This document shows positions 45,801 to 53,872 of a stretch of DNA of 64,000 nucleotides, piece after piece; within the stretch, counting starts at the first letter, position 1, and each line of letters starts with the position of its first letter. The stretch comes from an uncultured Collinsella sp. (lineage in GTDB: Bacteria; Actinomycetota; Coriobacteriia; Coriobacteriales; Coriobacteriaceae): assembly GCA_902491895.1 (NCBI GenBank), contig CABUJH010000003.1:1-64000 (forward strand), in the 5' to 3' direction. The translations under genes and the position numbers were made by a program. Under the pieces are notes generated by a model that worked only from the letters and a program-made list of their open reading frames with translations, did not search any database and had not been told where the DNA came from.

Positions 45801-46357
45801 CCGCGGTTGACCGCGTTCAATCGCTCGACAGCGATTTGGCGGCCAACGCAGATCTTCTCGAAAGCCGTCTGGTTCAACTCGTCGATTTTGATGGCCGCAC
45901 GGGCGCAACGGTGGAAAAGCTCTTGATGGTGGGCGTTGACGAAGATCTTCCGATGACACAGGGAACCGATTTTTCGTTTGGTTCTGAAGGCAAGGCCTTC
46001 TACGCCGATCCTGAAGTTATGGATAGGCTTGGCAGATTGGCAATTCGCCTTTTGCTTATCACGTCGGCCGTGATTAGTGCGTCTGGGTTTATGGGCACTG
46101 TGTTCATTGACGGTGATGTGATAGCCAAAATCGAGGTAGTCTCCGCTATCGCCGTTGATGCACTCATCTGCATTTACGTGCTGGGCGATGACGAACATCC
46201 TGGCAGCGCCGCGTCAATACTGTCATGGTCTTGGATCTGGTTGGGCCCGCTGGTCATCGCGTTTTTGCTTTGGGGCGTCGTATCGGTTCTTCAGGCGTTC
46301 GGAATGGTGGGCGCTATTATCGCCGTAGTATTTCTCATCGGATGTTTTATTAAGTAA
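42827..46357 (+). CDS. Giant multi-pass membrane Ser/Thr kinase with N-terminal ETVTV repeats
   Basis: 1176 residues. Residues 3-165 hold 12 copies of a G-E-T-V-T-V-x-R element separated by 5-8 variable residues. The kinase domain (about 185-450) has glycine loop [11 protein letters not shown], catalytic HRDVKPSN (H327, D329), and D346 in a DYG (not DFG) motif, then [10 protein letters not shown] and DWYSFGY. A long helical middle region (450-900) follows, then four to five membrane helices: about 925-945, 955-985, 1078-1098, 1107-1125 and 1132-1170. The kinase and repeats should be cytoplasmic. ATG 42827 follows GGGGAATAAAG. It is the likely main signalling kinase of the operon; sensor and substrate unknown. 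Confidence 0.9.
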   Translation: MSDETITVHRDGGAGNGETVTVHRGDVPVNGETVTVHRGNQAPAPGETVTVRRGAAPVSGETVTIRRGDAPSTGETVTVDRSVPRANGETVTVSRPVSVTGGETVTVARPMAAPAGGETVTVSRPVTSVAGETVTVTRPAASSGQTITVPRGAVANSNGETVTVSRGDVRAASSVPVSPFVPEDVTITSRDDQQFIVHLGQVVGHGGQSTVFAAERVDDGLACVAKVFSPLVEKKRREYEKTVRAVMSLNDRPVSETHLLPIFAYLHQGLSATEVGAIAPQLWDIAITPKATCLSDRPRSKHMVKSRVIPELSHAINLLHTEFGIVHRDVKPSNVYLYDKQIVLGDYGSARSLSGVDDRLTNTVTISNGYTPGSGGRVDPSNDWYSFGYTIWTLYEGNVHPLQQRIDDNTIADFLDTGQPVEFTHPDDATLGNLLQGLTFELANKRFGYEEIKDWIADPDHFYRQLPLFDFKSGHAPYEFVGRLYTDPVSLARGLASHWDEAKQRMQQWQLERQMRKWNENDLETKIHAITEAKAKGGEKPNYDFNLACVIYEMSGGKIISWRGEDVSLGAGKNNLPARIANMTNVEIDRYAVKSGLDGTESMGVLPSGFLSYVLSRQGEHDESVATIAENIKAIEDLAVASDDPHFAACLLKGFLAFDELETHAAAQQEIRRLIGNPRAFFATCSTSRAVDEFFLLFAGDVSMDAIIKARGDAQSRGSIDVDVVLDFMDRVADNKAPVRAFYRKYGNMAGWIWLSEHTALYEALPGSAGESAIVNLRGLSPSAQASVASLMQAGSNIRIEGSKLRADMEVTPVPYVNGWQTRDVLLTRPLTLNALFCAEARGETVPRGYVAELLAGGADEQLLDGIGIRLLAHANLTPSASYSQFLEDERNDADGALEGAIQRDTQDYSMTEGIADTAARIEAVKKEQSRVLRWTCVVAVIYFVAILCARGSFGQFIVMCGTLAPLAVLFLVAAFVGIFGFLALNLLRSFSAVDRVQSLDSDLAANADLLESRLVQLVDFDGRTGATVEKLLMVGVDEDLPMTQGTDFSFGSEGKAFYADPEVMDRLGRLAIRLLLITSAVISASGFMGTVFIDGDVIAKIEVVSAIAVDALICIYVLGDDEHPGSAASILSWSWIWLGPLVIAFLLWGVVSVLQAFGMVGAIIAVVFLIGCFIK
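42833..43330 (+). repeat. Coding tandem repeat encoding 12 GETVTVxR units
   Basis: Degenerate direct repeats around GGCGAAACGGTGACGGTG encode the N-terminal ETVTV series of the giant kinase. The DNA copies differ mostly at third positions while the peptide is kept, which points to selection on the peptide and not to recent slippage. Confidence 0.85.
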
Positions 46358-46371
46358 AGGGAAATTCAACC

Positions 46372-46983
46372 ATGCCAACTTTAAATTTTCGTAAGCTGAT
46401 TCCGGGAGGCTATTCGGGGGCCGGCCCGAATGCCGGCAATTCGGCTGCGCCGCGGAGAAACGATGGCCTTCATGGCACCGAGCGACGTGCCATGGGCGCT
46501 TTTGACGACATGTTGGGTATTGAGAACGTGGCGTCCCAGCGCGGCTCTCAGACGAATGCACGTTCTCGTTCGAACATGGCGCAACGCGAAATCCGGAATG
46601 ACGTGGTAATCAATGAGGGCTTGGGCTCGTATGACGGACGCCCGTGCTCCATCAGGATTTTCGAAAACCACCTCGAGATTGTCGCCAAGCGTGAGGGCTC
46701 GACGCTCGATAATCACCCCGCGCTCAAGATGCTCGTCCCCGGCATAGGCAACAGCAAGGCGGTGGCGGGTAGACTTTTCGCTCCGGGTAATTCCAATCCG
46801 CCGATCATCATTCCCTTTAATTCGCTGAGCGGTTTCCAGGAAGTGAGCGGGTTTATGCCCACGTTTGTCTTCAATCGGCGTAATCCTCAGACCAGAAAGA
46901 TGGAGACGCACACCATCAAGACGATGACCAGGGAGTTTGGGTATGCACTTAACCGCTATGCCCAGACACACTTCCATTATTAA
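46372..46983 (+). CDS. Hypothetical protein in kinase-island operon (203 aa)
   Basis: Not recognised. The first 75 residues are polar, Gly/Asn/Arg-rich and probably disordered; residues about 85-200 look like a compact alpha/beta domain ([57 protein letters not shown]) with the look of a PH-like or SHOCT-associated beta-barrel, which I cannot prove. No membrane helix. ATG 46372 follows AGGGAAA. Lies between the giant kinase and a membrane protein gene, 14 and 19 bases from each. Confidence 0.75.
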   Translation: MPTLNFRKLIPGGYSGAGPNAGNSAAPRRNDGLHGTERRAMGAFDDMLGIENVASQRGSQTNARSRSNMAQREIRNDVVINEGLGSYDGRPCSIRIFENHLEIVAKREGSTLDNHPALKMLVPGIGNSKAVAGRLFAPGNSNPPIIIPFNSLSGFQEVSGFMPTFVFNRRNPQTRKMETHTIKTMTREFGYALNRYAQTHFHY

Positions 46984-47002
46984 TTAGGTAAAGGCAGAAC
47001 AC

Positions 47003-48244
47003 ATGGCAGACGATAACCAGCAAGGGGGCATGTCGGCGCAGGAGAGACTTGCGCGCCTCTATAACTCTCGCGTTGATGACCAGCAGGGGGATGCGACGCC
47101 GGCTGCGGGACAGGTGGCGGGAACACGTGTTTCGGCAGGTGCATCGCAGGCACAAGCCTCTTCCGCCCAGGAGCGGCTCGATCGTTTGCGTGCGCGACGC
47201 GCTGGCGTGCCTCTTCCGGGCGATCCGGAGGCAGCTACTCCGGTAAACAACGAGGGCGCGAATCGCCCTCGCTTTAACATCAATCTTTCGCGCATCGTGG
47301 ACGCGATTCCCACCATTGTTCGGTTTTTCCCACTGCGTATTTTTACGGTTTGGGGGCTCTGCTCGGTTTGGTACCGCATGTACTTGAACGTTGGCGGAGA
47401 CGATGTGTTGCATACGGGGCTTCCGGCGCCGGGGTATAGCGCATTCAATCCATTCGCTTTGGCCGCCGTTGTATTCATCGGTCTTCTCGTAGTTGTGACA
47501 GAAATCATTGCCGGCCCGTTGAGCTTGATCATTAAGCAGTTAATCATCGGCGCCACGTATTTCTTCCGCGGTTCCGCCGCCACCCGCGAGGCCCGCGACC
47601 GTGCGCATGCGAACTTCAGCCTGCGCCGGCTCGTCACCGAGACGGTCCGCGGCTACCACAGCGGCTACTCGGTCTTCGGCTCCATGGCCCGCGCCGCCCG
47701 CGGCGCCCGCAACAGCGCCTCCACGCTCGATTACGGCGTCGGGGCCTTCACGGGGGAGGATCCCAACGCGCCCGTCTACGATGACGGCCTGGGCGACCGC
47801 CCCTCGCAGATGGAGCTTACTGACGACGCGGCGTCGAGGATCTGGGACCTGTACTACCCGGCCTACGGCGCCGAGGGCCCCATGTCCAACCTGCACGAGG
47901 CGCTCGCCTCGGGCGACCCGCAAGACTACGCGACCCTGATGAGCCTCGCCCTCAACGTGGCGGAGTGGTGCGAGCAAAACGGCACGCCCGACACGCACGG
48001 CTGGTTCGACGACCCCGCCTACCCGGGCGACTACGTCGATGCCGGCACGTTCTACCTCATGGCGTACTCGTTCTGGGAGCAGGCGGCCGAGGCGCGGCGC
48101 GTGGGGCCGATCGAGCCGCTCGCGGACGACATGAGCCGCTTCATCCTGCGCCACCTGAGCGACTGGTCGCGCGAGAACGCCCATGCCTACCGCTGGCGCG
48201 GCGACTGGCGCGACGCGGACTACTTCGACAAGGACCGCCTGTAG
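47003..48244 (+). CDS. Hypothetical membrane protein with compositional break
   Basis: 413 residues. Polar N-terminus with two related segments (SAQERLARLYNSR and SAQERLDRLRARR), two or three membrane helices (about 103-125, 150-172, 178-195) and a soluble acidic C-terminal domain (about 230-413, Trp/Tyr-rich: IWDLYYPAYG, AEWCEQNGTPDTHGW). No family recognised. From about 47565 to the end the third codon positions are almost all G or C, far more than in the first half or in neighbours, so the C-terminal part may have been replaced by recombination. ATG 47003 follows GGTAAAGG. Followed 21 bases on by the next gene. Confidence 0.75.
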   Translation: MADDNQQGGMSAQERLARLYNSRVDDQQGDATPAAGQVAGTRVSAGASQAQASSAQERLDRLRARRAGVPLPGDPEAATPVNNEGANRPRFNINLSRIVDAIPTIVRFFPLRIFTVWGLCSVWYRMYLNVGGDDVLHTGLPAPGYSAFNPFALAAVVFIGLLVVVTEIIAGPLSLIIKQLIIGATYFFRGSAATREARDRAHANFSLRRLVTETVRGYHSGYSVFGSMARAARGARNSASTLDYGVGAFTGEDPNAPVYDDGLGDRPSQMELTDDAASRIWDLYYPAYGAEGPMSNLHEALASGDPQDYATLMSLALNVAEWCEQNGTPDTHGWFDDPAYPGDYVDAGTFYLMAYSFWEQAAEARRVGPIEPLADDMSRFILRHLSDWSRENAHAYRWRGDWRDADYFDKDRL

Positions 48245-48265
48245 GCGGCGGAAAGGGAAATACGG

Positions 48266-49171
48266 ATGGCAATTAATCAGAACGGGTCTGGCCGCGGGGG
48301 CGCCGGGTCCAACGGATCGGATATCAACGATATCGTGAACCGCTTGGGCGGTCCGCGCGTGGTGATCGTTCTTGCCGTGGTGGTAGTCATCGCGATTGTG
48401 GCGGTCACGTCCATCACAAGCGGCATCTCCGACACCAATCGGCAGACCGAGCAGCGTGCCGAGGCCAAACAGCAGCAAGAAGACGAGGCGGCGCGCGCTC
48501 AGCGTAAAAAGGAAAAAGAAGAGCGCCACCAGGAAGAAGCGAAAAAGGCCACAGTGCTCACGCTCGATGAAATTACGGACGAGGCGCTGCGCTCGGACTT
48601 AGCACTCGATGCAGATGAGGACGGGAATATTTCGCAAGAGACTGCGGATGAAGCTAGATCAATCGACGTCGAGTCATTTGATTCGCTTCCGCTGCTGGCC
48701 AACTTCCACAACATCACGACGTTTGGCATCGGCGACTACGACAGCGAAAGCTACGACATAAGCTCCATTAGCAATATCACTCATCTGTCCATTGGCGACT
48801 GCTCGGTGCCTCGGGTTGATCTCACGCGTTTTCCTCAGCTACAGCGCGTTACCATAAACAGGCTCGAGAGCCCCGTCGATACCTTGAATGCCAAAAACAT
48901 GTCCTCGTTGACGAACGTCCAGATCGAAGGTCTTGATGGCAGTATCGGGACACTTGACCTGTCGGGTGATGTGAACCTCGAGGTTCTGAAGATCAGTAGC
49001 AGAGTCGAAATGCTCAATCTGTGCGGGGCAGGCAGGGAAGATGCCTTCCATTTTACTTTTACACCCAATTGTGTTGGCAAGATCTTGTACGACAGCGACA
49101 CGAGCAGCAGCCTGGTCGAGTATTTGCAAAAAATGAGCAGTGACTACGGCTACACCATGGAGCAGCAGTAG
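48266..49171 (+). CDS. Membrane protein with EF-hand-like and LRR-like C-terminal region (A)
   Basis: 301 residues. One membrane helix (about 30-52, VVIVLAVVVVIAIVAVTSI) after a short polar N-terminus, a charged coiled linker (about 60-95, QQQEDEAARAQRKKEKEER), an EF-hand/dockerin-like DADEDGNISQETADEA near 112-127, and short leucine-rich-like repeats (about 140-270: LPLLANFHNITTFGIG, ISNITHLSIGD, FPQLQRVTINR, LTNVQIEG, LEVLKISS, MLNL). The C-terminal part should lie outside. Paralogue of the next gene with the same layout. ATG 48266 follows GGAAAGGG. Probable surface recognition protein (inference). Confidence 0.8.
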   Translation: MAINQNGSGRGGAGSNGSDINDIVNRLGGPRVVIVLAVVVVIAIVAVTSITSGISDTNRQTEQRAEAKQQQEDEAARAQRKKEKEERHQEEAKKATVLTLDEITDEALRSDLALDADEDGNISQETADEARSIDVESFDSLPLLANFHNITTFGIGDYDSESYDISSISNITHLSIGDCSVPRVDLTRFPQLQRVTINRLESPVDTLNAKNMSSLTNVQIEGLDGSIGTLDLSGDVNLEVLKISSRVEMLNLCGAGREDAFHFTFTPNCVGKILYDSDTSSSLVEYLQKMSSDYGYTMEQQ

Positions 49172-49198
49172 TGATGCGCTCAAGTGAGGAGATGCGAT

Positions 49199-50263
49199 AT
49201 GGCGAATTTTAAGCCCGACATGTCTTGGCGGGATGACGAACGGGTTCAGCGTGTGACCGAGCAGCCTTCGGGCGGGGCTCATGAGCAGGCTGCCGAGACG
49301 CCGGATGTGCGGGTGAATATGCGTCCGAACGGGCAGGCAACCGAAAAGTCTGCTGGGCAGGTGCAGCAGATGCCGGGGCGTTCGACAAGTCGGATCCCTC
49401 GCCCTGCCGGCCAGCCGAATGGACAGGCAGCTGAGCGTGCTAATGAAGCCGTCTCTCGCTTGGGCGGCGTTCGCGCCCTGGTGGTGCTTGCGGCGGTTGT
49501 GGTCATAGGCGCGGTTGCCGTTTTCTCCGTGATTGGCGGCGTCGGTGATGTGCAGGGCGGCGAGGGAGCCTCGTCGAGCGCCTCTAAAGAGTCGAGCTCA
49601 ACTGACGCCTCTGGCTCCGAGACCAAGAAAGAAAAAGGTCTCGTCGATGTTGATGCGATCTCGGATGATACGCTGCACGGGCTGCTTGCCGACTACGATA
49701 ACGATGACGATGGCCAGCTGACCGCCAAGGAGACCCAGCGCATCACGGAGCTGGTCGTGAGTGACGAGGTGACGGATTTCACGCCCATTAGCAAACTGGA
49801 CAAGCTCGATACGCTCGGCATCAATACCCTAAGCGCCAAGAGTGCGGACTTTAGCGAGCTCGAGGCACTCGAGGTGCTCAAGTTTGGCGACATGACGACC
49901 CAGGACCTCGACCTGAGCGTCTGTCCCAAGCTTAATTCCTTTAAGATCGAGGGCCTTAAGGGTGCTGTCAGTTCCATCAACGCCTCGGGTCTTAAGAACC
50001 TAATGTTCTTTACCGTTGACCAAGGTCTTCAGGGTGACGTCGAGAAGATTGATCTTTCGAATGATGACATTCTTGGCGCACTCGAGATTAGCTGCAACGT
50101 CGGCGAGCTCAACCTGTCGGGTTGCAGCCACTCGTTCCCCAAGCTCAACATTGCTGCTGACCACATCGACAAGATCGTGGTCGACAGCAACACCAACGCG
50201 GACCTGGTGGCTACCCTGCGTGACCTCTGCGCTCAGAAAGGCTGGACGTTGGAGGAGCGGTAA
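49199..50263 (+). CDS. Membrane protein with EF-hand-like and LRR-like C-terminal region (B)
   Basis: 354 residues, paralogue of the preceding gene: polar N-terminus with Gln/Pro/Gly, a membrane helix at about 99-122 (RALVVLAAVVVIGAVAVFSVI), a Ser-rich linker, DYDNDDDGQLTAKETQRI near 166-183 (EF-hand/dockerin-like calcium loop), and LRR-like repeats (ISKLDKLDTLGINTL, FSELEALEVLKFGD, CPKLNSFKIEGLKG, LKNLMFFTVD, ILGALEISC, LNLSGCS). ATG 49199 follows GTGAGGAG. Last gene of the plus-strand operon, closed by a bidirectional terminator. Confidence 0.82.
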   Translation: MANFKPDMSWRDDERVQRVTEQPSGGAHEQAAETPDVRVNMRPNGQATEKSAGQVQQMPGRSTSRIPRPAGQPNGQAAERANEAVSRLGGVRALVVLAAVVVIGAVAVFSVIGGVGDVQGGEGASSSASKESSSTDASGSETKKEKGLVDVDAISDDTLHGLLADYDNDDDGQLTAKETQRITELVVSDEVTDFTPISKLDKLDTLGINTLSAKSADFSELEALEVLKFGDMTTQDLDLSVCPKLNSFKIEGLKGAVSSINASGLKNLMFFTVDQGLQGDVEKIDLSNDDILGALEISCNVGELNLSGCSHSFPKLNIAADHIDKIVVDSNTNADLVATLRDLCAQKGWTLEER

Positions 50264-50317
50264 GGTCCTTTGGAGCGGCAGAGTACTTTTGCTGCAAGGC
50301 AAAAACGAACAAAAAGA

Positions 50318-50353
50318 AGCGGGGCTCGGTTTGAACTGAGCCCCCTTTATTTC
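50318..50353. terminator. Bidirectional terminator between main operon and TIR operon
   Basis: Stem GGGGCTC (50321-50327) with GAGCCCC (50338-50344), an A-rich tract on the left (AAAAAGAAGC) and T-rich tract on the right (CTTTATTTCTATTT), so it can end transcripts from both sides. Confidence 0.8.
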
Positions 50354-51408
50354 TATTTCTGAACAGCAGCTGCCTTCCTTTTTTCCTCCTCGAGTAGCTC
50401 GCCAAGTTGCTTGCCGCCTTCGGTCTTCCAGTCAGCCATGCCACTACTGCAGCGACCGATAACAAACGCAGATGCAGCAGAGGGGGTTGGGAATACCAGA
50501 TCATCGCTTAGGATGTTGTCCTCATTGATGAGGTGCTGGTATTTTTGACGGCTTTCATATGTGGGCTTGCGGGCAGATGCGGTGGTGCCTTCGGCAATTT
50601 TTGAGCCGCCCTTTACAACGAAGCCATCGCTAGTGAAGAACCCATATGCTTTGGATCCACGACCGAACGTATGAAGCTCGATTTTCGATATGTCTTGTGG
50701 GACGTTGATCTTAACGGGGATGTCTTCGATTTCTTCAGTAGCGTCTTCTTGCATATGATCGATGGCAGCTTTGACTTTATTGGCAAGCCATTGAACAATA
50801 CAGTCTCTAATAAAGAAATAATCAGGACCTTGGGCTTCGTTCTTGAGCAAGTCGATCAGTTTTGGCAATATGCCCTCGACGCCATTGACCTCTTTGATTT
50901 TTGTCCAAGTTTCGCAAGCATTTGTGTAGGCGGCTTCAGAATCCTTTTCATTATCAAAATGCAGCTTGGATTTATCTTTCAGTTTGTCTGCAACGGTTTT
51001 TTGAGCAGCCCAAAAAACCGGAACACAAAGGCTTCCGTGGTGTTTTTCACTATCGTTTCGAGTGTCAATTTGATTCGTGCGAAACGTGTTGAATTCATAT
51101 CGGCAAGGATCGCTTGTAAGGTATTCTTCTGTAATAAATGCTAGGAGGATATCGCTTTTGGACAGGTCTTTATCGATCTTCTCTGGCCAGTTATCGCCGA
51201 TACTGATTGAATTTAAGTCGATCACTTTTTCCACTCGGTATTCGGTGTCCTTGAGAAGATCATTGTTAAGCTTGTCCATTGTTCGGTTAACAATATCTAG
51301 GAGATGGTTGAATAGATTGTCGTTGCGTCTGTAGCTAATAAAGACCTTTACCAGGGTGTTGCCATTTTCATCTTTTTCAACCCCTAGCATGGACTGCTGC
51401 TGGCTCAT
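50353..51408 (-). CDS. TIR-domain protein with C-terminal DUF4357-like domain
   Basis: 351 residues. The N-terminal TIR domain (about 18-150) has the first strand KVFISYRRND, the segment SDILLAFITEEYLTSD, and PCRYEF with a glutamate (E105) at the usual NADase position. The C-terminal part (about 268-345: GSKIAEGTT, SPSAASAFVIGRCSSG-like FPTPSAASAFVIGRCSSG, ADWKTEGGKQLGEL) resembles DUF4357, found in restriction and defence proteins. Bacterial TIR domains often degrade NAD+ in anti-phage defence; that activity here is inference. Lower GC than the neighbours, which suggests transfer. ATG at 51406-51408 follows GGAGG. Third gene of the operon from 55144. Confidence 0.85.
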   Translation of the reverse strand: MSQQQSMLGVEKDENGNTLVKVFISYRRNDNLFNHLLDIVNRTMDKLNNDLLKDTEYRVEKVIDLNSISIGDNWPEKIDKDLSKSDILLAFITEEYLTSDPCRYEFNTFRTNQIDTRNDSEKHHGSLCVPVFWAAQKTVADKLKDKSKLHFDNEKDSEAAYTNACETWTKIKEVNGVEGILPKLIDLLKNEAQGPDYFFIRDCIVQWLANKVKAAIDHMQEDATEEIEDIPVKINVPQDISKIELHTFGRGSKAYGFFTSDGFVVKGGSKIAEGTTASARKPTYESRQKYQHLINEDNILSDDLVFPTPSAASAFVIGRCSSGMADWKTEGGKQLGELLEEEKRKAAAVQK

Positions 51409-51434
51409 GGGTTCCTCCGTTTTGCCGACTGCTG

Positions 51435-53813
51435 TTATTTGACGATGCTGCCCTTGGCGATGCGGGCTGAGAGAGCGACGATGATTCGGTCGTAGGCGTA
51501 GACGTCCTTGCCCAGCAAGAATCCACGGGCGCCGAGTATGTCGTTGTCGGGTGTCATGTAGGCGTGACGCATGAGGGGCTCAGATTTGTTCGTGCCTTCG
51601 GGCTTGTCTTCGGGCTTCTCCCCTTTAAGAAAAAGACCGACGCTATATGCGCGCCTGCGCTGATCCCTCTCGTCCTCTCTGGTGCCGTGCCCCAGCTCGG
51701 TCATGCCTATTGCCTGACAGTAAGCGAGCCAGCGCTCGTGCTCTATATCGCCCAATAGGCAGATAGTTTTAATTCTTCTGCGATAATTGGCTTCATTGTT
51801 GGCGAAGGTCTCCAATGTATCGCCTTTCTTTTTATTTTCGAGTAGGTATTGTTTTACCAGATGACCATTGTCTAGGCCTTCGCTTCTTCCGCCTTCTAGT
51901 TTCGCCAGATAGTCGTTTTCGAGCGTATCGATGGTTTCCGATAGTCCAACCGACCAAAAGCGACTGGGGAGATACGCAGCCGCCGCACGACTGCTGCATT
52001 TGTCCCACTCGCTCTTGTTGTAGCCGTTGCGTGCCTTATCGTCTGCCATGGAGGCATCATAGCTGACGGTGGCATTGTCATAGTTGCACATGCAGTACAC
52101 TGCATTGAGCTGTATAGCGCGCTGTTCAAGCTTATTGTTGAGGAGATTGTCGTAGGTAAAGAAAGCCTTGCGAGAACCGAAGGGATGCATGATTCCGACG
52201 ATGAGGTGCTTTTCCTCTTCGGTACTTGCTTCGGTCATGGCGAGCTTTCTTAAGGCCTTAAGAATCTCTTCGCTTTCGATATGAGGACAAATTACGGGGC
52301 GTTGCTTCATGTAGTTTGGAGTGCCATGCTCGACAAAGCGGTTGAAGATCTGCCGTTGCAACATAAGGGAGCATGAGAGGTTCTGGCTGCAGCTGCCCGT
52401 GGTTACAAAGGCATAAACGAATGCGTTATCGGGCAGCAGGACACAACTGTCATCACATGCCACGCACTTGCTCTGAAGGTCGTAGTGCAGAGCAGCGACG
52501 CTGTTGCCTGCCATAAGGCGGTCAAGCGTGATTGAGGGGGCGCTGGCCTCGACAAAACGCACCGTAGGTGTCCCGTCTTTGATCTCTCCGAGCATTTCGG
52601 GATATCGCGCCGCCTCGCGCTCGACGATTTCGTGGGCATTAGGATCGACGATCACAATGCTGAGCTTTACCTGCGGCAGACGGCCCATCCAGTATGCGGT
52701 GCGTGCCGCCTGCATACCGTAATCTCCTGCGCCAATTACGAGCACTGTGAGGTTTTGGAGCTTGGTGCTGTCGTCGCGGGTGATGTCGACAGGAGCAAGC
52801 CATCTGAAAAGGGGCGCCTCGTCCAGAACGTTGTAGATTTCGTTTTGCGTACGAGAAATCAGGTGCAGATTGACGTTTTTTGGATAGGGCTTGATGGCAT
52901 CAAAAACTCTCGGGTCGTCGGGGTTGCTGTGAAGACAATGCAGCGTAATCTTGGGCGCGCAGTCGGCCTGAGGATCCTTGTGCGTCGCTTCGAGCATGTC
53001 GATCGTTGCGCTGACATTGTGTTCGGTTTCTTCGCTCGTTGCGACGACATCGACTGCGAGCAGATGCTTAACTGCATCGCGCAGCGATGTAATCGTTGCG
53101 AGCACATCGGCTGCTTCGGAGTCGGTGAACACATAGCGCACATAGCCCTGGCACAGATTGCGCAGTACGCGCTGACGTTCGCTGTCCTTGTCGCTGCCTA
53201 GACAAAAGATGAGGGCGATGTCGCCGTTGCCATTCGCGTTATTGAGCGTTCCATCCTTGATGTTGTTAACGATATCACGCGCGAGCAACTCGGCGTTGGC
53301 GTCGACGCTCTCAAAGATAATTGCATGGTCGGCATGCTTGAGGTGATGCTTGATCACGCTGCCCGAGAGGCGTGTGACGACGGCGTTGAAGGCAAGTAGG
53401 CCAACTTCAACGGGAAGGGCAATGATGTATGCGAGTGTTAGCAGCGAATAGAACAAGCGGCATGCTTGGTTGGGGATGACGCCGTTGACGACCGATGTTA
53501 TATCGGTAAGGCCAGTCTGGATGGTTGTTGTCCAGCCGACTGTGAATAGGTTGGTGATGAACCAGCTGATATAATTCCAGCCCCCTGGTTCCCAGCCCTC
53601 GCCAAGGTCGGATGAAAAGCATTGCTCCCAGGTAACGGGCGCGAACAGGAAAAGGGCTCCAATGGCAAGGACGATGAAGGCGACGAGGCGACGATCATAA
53701 TCTATTTCATGGCCAAAGAACCTGTACTGATGACTGTGGAGCTCTAGGAAGACAGAGCAACAGAGTGCGACGAAAGCGATCGGGGACGCTAGGGCCCATA
53801 AGATTTCAGCCAA
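51435..53813 (-). CDS. Channel-like membrane protein with Rossmann and RyR-like domains
   Basis: 792 residues. Four hydrophobic segments at about 5-24, 43-62, 83-105 and 118-148; the third, TNLFTVGWTTTIQTG, may be a pore-type or re-entrant loop. A cytoplasmic region follows with a first possible nucleotide-binding domain (HAIIFESVDANAELLARDI, about 163-300), a Rossmann motif VLVIGAGDYG (GxGxxG at 361-366), and a C-terminal segment (about 690-790: DIEHERWLAYCQAIGM, RHAYMTP, DVYAYDRIIVAL) that resembles RyR domains seen with TrkA-N-like modules. The layout suggests an ion channel gated by a nucleotide or NAD-related ligand; not proven. TTG start at 53811-53813, chosen because TAGGAGG lies seven bases before. 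Confidence 0.75.
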   Translation of the reverse strand: MAEILWALASPIAFVALCCSVFLELHSHQYRFFGHEIDYDRRLVAFIVLAIGALFLFAPVTWEQCFSSDLGEGWEPGGWNYISWFITNLFTVGWTTTIQTGLTDITSVVNGVIPNQACRLFYSLLTLAYIIALPVEVGLLAFNAVVTRLSGSVIKHHLKHADHAIIFESVDANAELLARDIVNNIKDGTLNNANGNGDIALIFCLGSDKDSERQRVLRNLCQGYVRYVFTDSEAADVLATITSLRDAVKHLLAVDVVATSEETEHNVSATIDMLEATHKDPQADCAPKITLHCLHSNPDDPRVFDAIKPYPKNVNLHLISRTQNEIYNVLDEAPLFRWLAPVDITRDDSTKLQNLTVLVIGAGDYGMQAARTAYWMGRLPQVKLSIVIVDPNAHEIVEREAARYPEMLGEIKDGTPTVRFVEASAPSITLDRLMAGNSVAALHYDLQSKCVACDDSCVLLPDNAFVYAFVTTGSCSQNLSCSLMLQRQIFNRFVEHGTPNYMKQRPVICPHIESEEILKALRKLAMTEASTEEEKHLIVGIMHPFGSRKAFFTYDNLLNNKLEQRAIQLNAVYCMCNYDNATVSYDASMADDKARNGYNKSEWDKCSSRAAAAYLPSRFWSVGLSETIDTLENDYLAKLEGGRSEGLDNGHLVKQYLLENKKKGDTLETFANNEANYRRRIKTICLLGDIEHERWLAYCQAIGMTELGHGTREDERDQRRRAYSVGLFLKGEKPEDKPEGTNKSEPLMRHAYMTPDNDILGARGFLLGKDVYAYDRIIVALSARIAKGSIVK

Positions 53814-53872
53814 AGTAGTAACCTCCTAGGATTAGAGGGCAGTGTGAGCAAATGGGCATATCTTCCCACCGC

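Noticed and set aside
30816..50263. Type VI secretion or Ter-type stress cluster
   Set aside because: Kinase, PP2C and FHA components match, but no sheath, baseplate, TerD or vWA (TerY) proteins are present.
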